Positions 62,184 to 64,000 of a stretch of 64,000 nucleotides of DNA are shown here, in pieces. The notes under the pieces are model-generated. The model searched no databases. It was not told the DNA's origin and saw only the letters and a list, made by a program, of their open reading frames with translations. This stretch comes from Sedimenticola sp. (lineage in GTDB: Bacteria; Pseudomonadota; Gammaproteobacteria; Chromatiales; Chromatiaceae): assembly GCA_002869585.1 (NCBI GenBank), contig PKUO01000033.1:53162-117161 (forward strand), in the 5' to 3' direction. The first letter of the stretch is position 1, and the number at the start of each line of letters is the position of its first letter. A program made the translations under genes and the position numbers.

Positions 62184-63716
62184 ATGCAGGAAATTATTCG
62201 CCGTCTCGAGGAGAAACGCGCCGCCGCGCGCCTCGGTGGTGGTCAGACCCGTATCGATAAGCAGCATGCCAAGGGCAAGCTGACGGCACGCGAACGTATC
62301 GAGCTGTTTCTCGATCCTGATACCTTCGAAGAGTGGGATATGTTCGTGGAACACCGCTGTTCCGATTTCGGCATGGAAGAGCAGAAAACCCCGGGTGATG
62401 GTGTCGTTACCGGCTATTGCATGGTCAATGGCCGCCTGGTTTTCGTGTTCAGCCAGGATTTTACCGTGTTTGGCGGCTCGCTCTCGGCAGCCCATGCCGA
62501 CAAGATCTGCAAGGTCATGGATCATGCCATGAAGGTCGGTGCGCCGGTGATCGGACTGAACGACTCGGGTGGCGCGCGCATCCAGGAAGGGGTGGATTCC
62601 CTGGCCGGTTATGCCGATGTCTTCCAGCGCAACGTGATGGCCTCCGGTGTGATCCCGCAGATCTCCATGATCATGGGACCCTGCGCCGGTGGTGCTGTCT
62701 ACTCGCCGTCGATGACCGATTTCATCTTCATGGTGAAAGACACCTCCTACATGTTCGTCACCGGCCCGGATGTGGTCAAGACCGTGACCCACGAGACCGT
62801 GACCGCAGAGCAGTTGGGTGGCGCCGTCACCCACACCACCAAATCCGGTGTCGCCGACCTGGCGTTTGAGAACGATGTCGAGGCGCTGCTGATGCTGCGC
62901 CGCTTCGTCAACTTCCTGCCGGCCAACAATCGTGAAAAGCCCCCGTTCTGGCCGACCGAGGATCCCACGGATCGCAAGATACCCTCGCTGGATACGCTGA
63001 TTCCGGCCGACCCGAACCGACCCTATGACATGAAGGAGTTGATTCAGAAGATCGTCGATGACAACGACTTCTTCGAACTCCAGAGCACCTATGCGGCAAA
63101 TATCATCACCGGCTTTGCGCGCATGCAGGGCTCGACGGTGGGTATAGTGGCCAACCAGCCGATGGTGCTGGCCGGCTGTCTGGATATCGACTCTTCAAAA
63201 AAGGCCGCGCGTTTTGTGCGCTTCTGCGACGCCTTCAACATCCCGATCATCACCCTGGTGGATGTGCCCGGTTTCCTGCCCGGCACCTCCCAGGAATACA
63301 GCGGCATTATCAAGCACGGCGCCAAGCTGCTCTACGCCTACGCCGAGGCAACGGTGCCGAAGATCACGGTGATCACCCGCAAGGCCTATGGTGGCGCCTA
63401 CGATGTGATGGCCTCCAAGCACCTGCGCGGCGACGTCAACCTGGCCTGGCCGACCGCCGAGATCGCGGTGATGGGCCCGAAGGGCGCGGTGGAGATCATC
63501 TTCCGTGCCGACATGAAGGAGCCGGACAAGATCGCGGCGCGAACCGACGAGTACCGCGAGAAATTCGCCAATCCGTTTGTCGCCGGCAGCCGTGGCTTTA
63601 TCGACGATGTGATCATGCCGCACAGCACGCGCAAGCGTATCTGCCGGTCGCTGGCCATGTTGCGTGATAAGAAACTGGAAAACCCCTGGCGCAAGCACGG
63701 GAACATCCCATTGTAA
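62184..63716 (+). CDS. pccB: Propionyl-CoA carboxylase beta subunit (carboxyltransferase)
   Basis: 510 aa. Transfers CO2 from carboxybiotin to propionyl-CoA. Two crotonase-like halves: the N half has [19 protein letters not shown] and [15 protein letters not shown] (oxyanion loop), the C half [13 protein letters not shown] and [11 protein letters not shown]. The layout is that of propionyl-CoA carboxylases (PccB) rather than the separate AccA/AccD. An Asp near residue 420, which favours propionyl-CoA, was not checked. Ribosome site GAGGAGA before ATG. Followed by pccA at 58 bases. Confidence 0.93.
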   Translation: MQEIIRRLEEKRAAARLGGGQTRIDKQHAKGKLTARERIELFLDPDTFEEWDMFVEHRCSDFGMEEQKTPGDGVVTGYCMVNGRLVFVFSQDFTVFGGSLSAAHADKICKVMDHAMKVGAPVIGLNDSGGARIQEGVDSLAGYADVFQRNVMASGVIPQISMIMGPCAGGAVYSPSMTDFIFMVKDTSYMFVTGPDVVKTVTHETVTAEQLGGAVTHTTKSGVADLAFENDVEALLMLRRFVNFLPANNREKPPFWPTEDPTDRKIPSLDTLIPADPNRPYDMKELIQKIVDDNDFFELQSTYAANIITGFARMQGSTVGIVANQPMVLAGCLDIDSSKKAARFVRFCDAFNIPIITLVDVPGFLPGTSQEYSGIIKHGAKLLYAYAEATVPKITVITRKAYGGAYDVMASKHLRGDVNLAWPTAEIAVMGPKGAVEIIFRADMKEPDKIAARTDEYREKFANPFVAGSRGFIDDVIMPHSTRKRICRSLAMLRDKKLENPWRKHGNIPL

Positions 63717-63773
63717 TTCCAATGAAACAACAACTGGATTACAGCACCTATAACGAAATAAACGGGATCTGCA

Positions 63774-64000
63774 ATGTTTGAAAAGATACTCATTGCCAAC
63801 CGCGGCGAGATCGCCTGTCGGGTTATGAAAACCGCCCGTAAGATGGGCATCAGGACCGTCGCGGTTTACTCAGATGCGGATAAAGACGCCCTGCATGTGC
63901 AGATGGCGGATGAGGCTGTGCATATCGGCGCCTCTGCATCTTCTGAAAGTTACCTGGTGATGGATCGCATCATCCAGGCCTGCAAGGACACCGGTGCCCA
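63774..64000 (+). CDS. pccA: Propionyl-CoA carboxylase alpha subunit, 5' part (partial)
   Basis: Runs off the window after 75 codons. The start is [20 protein letters not shown], the typical N-terminus of biotin carboxylases, and [25 protein letters not shown] is the first Rossmann-like strand set (given in shortened form). The ATP-grasp and biotin domains would lie outside. Could also be a 3-methylcrotonyl- or acetyl-CoA carboxylase alpha subunit, but the gene order after prpE-mcm-pccB supports propionyl-CoA. The ribosome site is weak. Confidence 0.88.
   Translation, partial: MFEKILIANRGEIACRVMKTARKMGIRTVAVYSDADKDALHVQMADEAVHIGASASSESYLVMDRIIQACKDTGA

Overview
The window reads as part of the chromosome of a gammaproteobacterium of about 55-58% GC. 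The best argument is gene order: a ponA/mrcA gene divergent from pilMNOPQ, then aroK-aroB-damX-gltB-gltD and hemE, is a standard gammaproteobacterial block. An octaheme cytochrome with its own b-type cytochrome, a possible sulfide-type ArsR sensor, a copper receptor and a methylmalonyl-CoA route would suit a Chromatiales/Sedimenticola-like sulfur oxidiser or a related symbiont. That placement is inference.

Layout. 1-210: the 3' end of an IS200/IS605 tnpA gene with its right-end hairpin. 255-1254: a zinc-ribbon membrane protein, arfB and a cold-shock gene. 1547-3504 (-): TRAP permease dctM/dctQ without a dctP. 3616-8550: hemW, a DUF3135 protein, rpmE, a short malic enzyme and citrate synthase. 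8526-11616 (-): a small unknown gene and PBP1A, the latter cut by an in-frame TAG. 11838-26626: pilMNOPQ, aroK, aroB, damX, gltB, gltD. 26795-28745: hemE and a beta-hydroxyacid dehydrogenase. 28765-33746 (-): slyX, zapE, an ArsR gene with a TAA at codon 6, a response regulator with PAS, and a hybrid kinase with a degenerate receiver domain. 33807-38884: truC, bcp and metH. 39129-41530: octaheme cytochrome plus cytochrome b. 41583-46505: SpoU methyltransferase, FKBP, an alkaline-phosphatase-superfamily enzyme, tyrA and an unknown anchored protein. 46622-48137 (-): a probable copper cluster. 48388-51817: a damaged dienelactone hydrolase, a DsbA-like protein, a D-2-hydroxyacid dehydrogenase, endonuclease I and a CBS protein. 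52001-53667: a MotA/MotB-like pair. 53742-55742 (-): an OprC/NosA-type copper TonB receptor. 56054-64000: an isocitrate lyase/PEP mutase family enzyme, a C_GCAxxG_C_C protein, and prpE-mcm-pccB-pccA.

How the genes work together. The right end can activate propionate (PrpE), carboxylate propionyl-CoA (PccAB) and isomerise methylmalonyl-CoA to succinyl-CoA (Mcm). This feeds the TCA cycle, served here by citrate synthase and malic enzyme. GltBD assimilates ammonium; AroKB and TyrA serve aromatic synthesis; MetH serves methionine; HemE and HemW serve tetrapyrrole/heme metabolism. The copper receptor, the DUF411 protein, the small c-type cytochrome and a Cys-rich secreted protein point to copper handling in the envelope.

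Three genes look freshly damaged while the rest of their reading frame is intact: PBP1A, arsR and the dienelactone hydrolase. This means either recent gene decay or sequence/assembly error. No rRNA, tRNA or CRISPR array was recognised. I saw no clear wholly new defence or mobile system; the most unusual items are the CxxCN heme motif in the octaheme cytochrome, the split PBP1A and the Asn-substituted receiver domain.
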